From the NCBI GenBank assembly GCA_029262055.1, contig JAJDAD010000054.1, positions 1-64,000 on the forward strand: 64,000 nt of DNA, in the 5' to 3' direction. The translations under genes and the position numbers were made by a program. Below are positions 61,115-64,000 of the stretch, one piece after another. The notes beneath the pieces were generated by a model, which was not told where the DNA came from, searched no databases, and saw only the letters and a program-made list of their open reading frames with translations. Within the stretch, counting starts at the first letter, position 1. Each line of letters starts with the position of its first letter. This stretch comes from Candidatus Zhuqueibacterota bacterium (GTDB lineage: Bacteria; Zhuqueibacterota; Zhuqueibacteria; Oceanimicrobiales; Oceanimicrobiaceae).

Positions 61115-61516
61115 ATGACAAAGAAAGAGTTGGCCGAATTCAAGGAACTCCTGATTGGAAAGCGAAACACATTGCTGAAGGACTTGGGCCAATTTAAGGA
61201 TCGTGAAGTTGCGTCCAAACTGAAAGATTCTTCAGCAGAAAACTCTGCCTATTCTTTTCACATGGCGGATGTTGGTACCGACAACCAGGAGCGCGAAAAA
61301 GCATATTTCTTTGCAACTCGAGAGGGGAAGTACGTATCGTTGATTGAAGAGGCCTTGCAGCGAGTCGAGAAGGGGACTTACGGCATTTGTATGGATTGTG
61401 TCGAAGAGAAGCAGGACTTGTGTCCGACCTGTCCAGAGATTCCCCGGGAACGCCTGTTGGCAGTGCCGACAGCCACTCGCTGCGTTCCCTGCAAAGAGCG
61501 CGCAGAAAAGTCGTAA
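61115..61516 (+). CDS. TraR/DksA family zinc-finger protein
   Basis: A 133-residue protein. The N-terminal coiled coil (KKELAEFKELLIGKRNTLLK) is followed by DVGTDNQEREKAYFFATREGK and the C4 zinc finger CMDC...CVPC (GTYGICMDCVEE and TRCVPCKER). It is similar to DksA-like or YlyA/YteA proteins that bind the RNA polymerase secondary channel and modulate transcription. AACGGAGG lies before the ATG. It sits between ileS and lspA, exactly where Firmicutes have ylyA. Confidence 0.88.
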   Translation: MTKKELAEFKELLIGKRNTLLKDLGQFKDREVASKLKDSSAENSAYSFHMADVGTDNQEREKAYFFATREGKYVSLIEEALQRVEKGTYGICMDCVEEKQDLCPTCPEIPRERLLAVPTATRCVPCKERAEKS

Positions 61517-61546
61517 TCGCACTGCCTGACAGCAGACGCTCTTAGC

Positions 61547-62029
61547 TTGCGAGTCCTAATCTTATCCCTGGGTGTCATTCTGCTAGACCAGGTGACGAAG
61601 CTTACGGTTCGCTTTTCCTTCGCGTACGGCATACCTCACAATATCGTCGGGGACTTCATCAGGCTGACCTATATTGAAAATCCCGGCATGGCCTTCGGAA
61701 TCCGTTTTGCTAATCAGACATTCTTTGTCATATTTGCGTCCCTGGCAACCGTTATTGTTTTCGTCTATATTGTTCGGGCTCAAAATGAGCGGTTGCTGTT
61801 ACGCGCGGCGCTTGCTCTCATCTTTGGCGGCGCGGTTGGCAACCTTATCGACCGCTTGCTGTATGGCAAAGTTGTCGATTTTATTGATGTCGGAATTGGC
61901 GCTACCAGGTGGCCGATATTTAATCTGGCAGATAGCGCCGTCACAATCGGGATGTGCATTATTGTGGTCTTCGCCCTGTTTGTCAGGGGACCGGGTCAGG
62001 GCGAGACGGATGCTGAGAGCACGGCCTGA
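61547..62029 (+). CDS. lspA: Lipoprotein signal peptidase (signal peptidase II)
   Basis: A 160-residue membrane aspartic protease starting at TTG 61547. Four spans are seen. The catalytic motifs are FGGAVGNLIDRLLYGKVVDF (Asp of NxxDR) and WPIFNLADSAVTIG (Asp of FNxAD). The N-terminal LDQVTKLTVRFSF and NPGMAFGI also fit. It removes signal peptides from prolipoproteins, including the lipobox proteins in this window. Confidence 0.92.
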   Translation: MRVLILSLGVILLDQVTKLTVRFSFAYGIPHNIVGDFIRLTYIENPGMAFGIRFANQTFFVIFASLATVIVFVYIVRAQNERLLLRAALALIFGGAVGNLIDRLLYGKVVDFIDVGIGATRWPIFNLADSAVTIGMCIIVVFALFVRGPGQGETDAESTA

Positions 62030-62069
62030 TATGGCCTTACTCCTGCTTCCGTGTTAAGGATTGAGAAGC

Positions 62070-63062
62070 TTGGAGCACCAGGAGCACATTTTTTCGGTCG
62101 TCGTACCCCCGAACCAGACGCGTGAACGCCTGGATAAGTTTCTGGCGCGGTTCATCGGATCTGTGTCCCGCGCGCGTCTGCAAAAGGCGATTGCTGAAGA
62201 CCTGGTGTTGGTGGACGGTACTCCCGCAAAAGCCAGTCACCAGGTTGCGCCGCAACAGCAGATTGTCGTATGCATTCCAAAGCCGCAACCGGTTGACATC
62301 CATCCTGAAAACATACCTCTCGACATAGTCTGCGAAGATGAACATCTTCTGGTGGTCAACAAGGCTGCGGGGATGGTCGTGCATCCGGCGTTTGCAAACT
62401 ATACCGGCACACTGGTAAATGCGTTAATGCACCATTGCGGGAACCTCTCGTCGGTTGGCGGCAGGCAGAGGCCGGGCATTGTTCATCGCATCGACAAGGA
62501 CACATCCGGTCTCTTGGTTGTTGCCAAAAATGATGTCACGCATCAGGGTCTGTCCGCACAGTTTAGAGCGAAAAGTGCAGAGAGACTGTATGAAGCCATC
62601 TGCTGGCACAAGTTTGACAAGAAGAGTGGCAGAGTGGAGAACTACATTGCCCGGAGTCCGAAAGACCGGAAACGCATGACAGTCCAGAAAACCGGTAAGA
62701 TTGCAGCAACCAACTATCAGGTCGTTGAGAGTTTTGATGTTTTTTCCTTGCTGCAACTTCGCCTCGAGACCGGCCGGACCCACCAGATCCGAGTCCATCT
62801 TTCCTACCTTGGCCACCCCATCCTGGGCGACGGTGAGTATGGCGGTCGCAACCGGCAACTGGGAGGATTGAGCAAGAGCCATTTCCAATTCGCTGCCGTT
62901 ATTCTGGAGGCTATGCCCCGTCAAGCACTACACGCGAAGGTGCTTGGCTTTGTGCATCCGGTTACAAAAGAAAAGCTTCGGTTTGAAACAAACCTGCCGG
63001 AAGACATGAGCCTGGTGCTGGAAAAGTTACGCCTTCCAACCCGTGATTCTTTGCCAATTTAA
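62070..63062 (+). CDS. RluA/RluD-family 23S rRNA pseudouridine synthase
   Basis: About 330 residues. The start is probably TTG 62070, about 9 bases after AAGGA; TTG 62061 is the alternative. An S4 RNA-binding domain (about 10-60, RERLDKFLARFIGSVSRARL) precedes the catalytic domain, which has the Asp in GIVHRIDKDTSGLLVVAKN, then LETGRTHQIRVHLSYLGHPI and the final GFVHPVTKEKLRFE. It most likely makes Psi1911/1915/1917 in helix 69 (RluD-like), but RluA/C-type specificity is not excluded. It closes the ileS-lspA run, as ylyB does in Firmicutes. Confidence 0.9.
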   Translation: MEHQEHIFSVVVPPNQTRERLDKFLARFIGSVSRARLQKAIAEDLVLVDGTPAKASHQVAPQQQIVVCIPKPQPVDIHPENIPLDIVCEDEHLLVVNKAAGMVVHPAFANYTGTLVNALMHHCGNLSSVGGRQRPGIVHRIDKDTSGLLVVAKNDVTHQGLSAQFRAKSAERLYEAICWHKFDKKSGRVENYIARSPKDRKRMTVQKTGKIAATNYQVVESFDVFSLLQLRLETGRTHQIRVHLSYLGHPILGDGEYGGRNRQLGGLSKSHFQFAAVILEAMPRQALHAKVLGFVHPVTKEKLRFETNLPEDMSLVLEKLRLPTRDSLPI

Positions 63063-63517
63063 TCCCGCGCAGTCTTGCGAAAAACCACTTGTTTGTGTGC
63101 CCGGCGTGGCCGGCGGCTCAGGTCATTGGAGCCGCGCATAAACCAAAAACGGCGGAACTGAGTTCCGCCGCTTCGGGAAAGGAGGGGTGGATGGAGATTC
63201 TTTTATGTGAAACAAGGGTCGCAACCCTTGTTATTCGCAGGAGTTTGCTCGATTGATAACAATTTTCATGCCAGTGGCAGGAAAATTGCTTCATGGCGCT
63301 ATGGCAGGATGTCGGAAGTCATGTAGAAACAACGTGATGGTCCTGTTGCTGCGGTCCCGTTATTTTTCGTAAGAATTCAGTCTGAATCGCCTGAACTGTT
63401 TCAGCGTGAAACATAGGTTGGCCGGGTGAATCAATGAATTAAGGCGGGACAAGCGCTGCAATTTAGCTTGATTTTGGCGGCAGTCATCAATAGAATGTAA
63501 AAACAACCGGAGGAACC
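63063..63517. other. Intergenic region with two strong hairpins
   Basis: No gene was recognised. CGGCGGAAC (63150-63158) pairs with GTTCCGCCG (63162-63170). On the minus strand this stem is followed by TTTTT, so it resembles a minus-strand terminator. AACAAGGGT (63211-63219) pairs with ACCCTTGTT (63224-63232) without a T-run. Either may end the plus-strand rluD transcript. Confidence 0.45.
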
Positions 63518-63748
63518 GTGTCGGATATTTTGTGTTCAAAATGTAATGAAACCAAGCCGGGGCTGACAGAGGCTCCTTTTCCCAACGAGATGGGGCAAGC
63601 AGTACTTGCAAAAACCTGTGAAGATTGTTGGCAGGCGTGGGTCGGGCAGCAGTTGATGCTCATGAATGAATATCGTTTGGATCCAATGGATGATGAACAT
63701 AGCAGTTTCCTGGATCGCGAGATGATCAAGTTCTTGTGCCTGCACTAG
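63518..63748 (+). CDS. Fe(2+)-trafficking (YggX-like) protein with extra Cys pairs
   Basis: A 76-residue protein starting at GTG 63518, after GGAGGA. It follows the YggX pattern (PFPNEMGQAVLAKTC, W at CWQAWVGQQLMLMNEYRLDP, LDREMIKFLCLH). Family members protect iron-sulfur proteins and handle labile iron. Unlike the enterobacterial form, which has a single conserved Cys, it has CSKC near the N-terminus and CEDC in the middle, which could bind zinc or iron. It is followed after about 25 bases by an aldehyde dehydrogenase gene. Confidence 0.8.
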   Translation: MSDILCSKCNETKPGLTEAPFPNEMGQAVLAKTCEDCWQAWVGQQLMLMNEYRLDPMDDEHSSFLDREMIKFLCLH

Positions 63749-63773
63749 TCCCGAAAGCAAATATGTAGATCAA

Positions 63774-64000
63774 ATGACTGCTCACATCAACTCCAGAACC
63801 CCTCCCGTTGCCGCTGATTCCGGTAAATCGGTCGCGGGCTTTACCCCCACCAGCCCGGAGGACTTGCCCGAGATCATAGGGTCTGCGGAGAATGCCCTGC
63901 AGGAGTGGTCCGCCTTGTCCCTGGCTGACCGCAAGGCCTGCTTGCGCAGGGCTTATCACGAGTTCCACAATGCCAAAGATGAAGTGGCGGAACTTGTTTC
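63774..64000 (+). CDS. Aldehyde dehydrogenase family protein, N-terminal part (cut by window edge)
   Basis: The ATG at 63774 opens a frame that runs off the window (75 codons seen). The segment AENALQEWSALSLADRKACL and the following helix LRRAYHEFHNAKDEVAELV are the normal N-terminal helix pair of NAD(P)-dependent aldehyde dehydrogenases. The catalytic Cys/Glu part lies outside, so the substrate cannot be named. It may be co-transcribed with the YggX-like gene. Confidence 0.7.
   Translation, partial: MTAHINSRTPPVAADSGKSVAGFTPTSPEDLPEIIGSAENALQEWSALSLADRKACLRRAYHEFHNAKDEVAELV

Overview
The window reads as a chromosomal segment of a Gram-negative-type bacterium, probably from an uncultivated lineage of the FCB assemblage (Calditrichota/KSB1/Zixibacteria-like). 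This rests on outer-membrane porins, LspA and lipobox lipoproteins, a huge secreted subtilase and a lamin-tail protein that both end in FlgD-like/T9SS-like Ig tails, and paired DUF3857-transglutaminase proteins. These stand beside genes more familiar from Gram-positives (DivIVA, YggT, a ylmE/ylmG-divIVA-ileS-traR-lspA-rluD gene order). The taxonomic call is inference from gene content; no rRNA or tRNA gene is visible.

Layout. 1-2.8 kb: tail of an IS5-like transposase, a CNNM/CBS membrane protein and a small M50-like membrane protease. 3.2-9.8 kb: two tandem DUF3857/transglutaminase-like secreted proteins. The first is interrupted 12 codons before its stop by a complete IS21-family element with a 6-bp target duplication. 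9.8-13.2 kb: an accessory patch with a decayed serine beta-lactamase-like gene between two diverged, foldable direct repeats, a small beta-barrel protein and a GNAT acetyltransferase. 13.2-16.6 kb: a secreted beta-propeller/amidohydrolase. 16.7-23.3 kb: an Rrf2 regulator and VOC protein, then an ECF41 sigma factor followed by an RND/MMPL exporter, a LolA-like protein and a porin-like protein. An exact ECF41-type promoter lies before the sigma gene, and a shared TGTAA-N9-TTACA dyad lies before both units. 23.4-27.4 kb (minus): an MttB-superfamily methyltransferase, a corrinoid-reactivation-like protein and a corrinoid protein, preceded by a formamidase/acetamidase. 27.9-31.2 kb: BrnT/BrnA toxin-antitoxin and small lipoproteins (TonB-C, LRR, Ig-like). 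31.2-36.4 kb (minus): the 1399-residue subtilase and a thioredoxin-reductase-like flavoprotein.

36.6-45.6 kb: STAS protein, lytic transglycosylase, MoxR-DUF58 pair, then a minus-strand set of porin, small phosphate-binding-like protein, sensor kinase and NTT-like transporter. 45.8-53.2 kb: MscS channel, APC/SLC12-like permease, RlmN, TPR protein, uracil phosphoribosyltransferase and an M23 peptidase with a clear promoter and terminator. 53.4-63.1 kb: lamin-tail protein, then a housekeeping run PLPBP-YggT-DivIVA-PNP-IleRS-TraR/DksA-LspA-RluD. The right edge has a YggX-like Fe(2+)-trafficking protein and the start of an aldehyde dehydrogenase.

The most notable points are four. The type-2 IleRS carries a GIHH (GXHH) motif in place of HXGH. 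A sigma-factor-led envelope export cassette has both its own promoter and a likely shared Rrf2 operator. The IS21 insertion can be undone on paper to give the ancestral two-gene operon. The compact MttB/corrinoid/reactivase operon has an unknown substrate.
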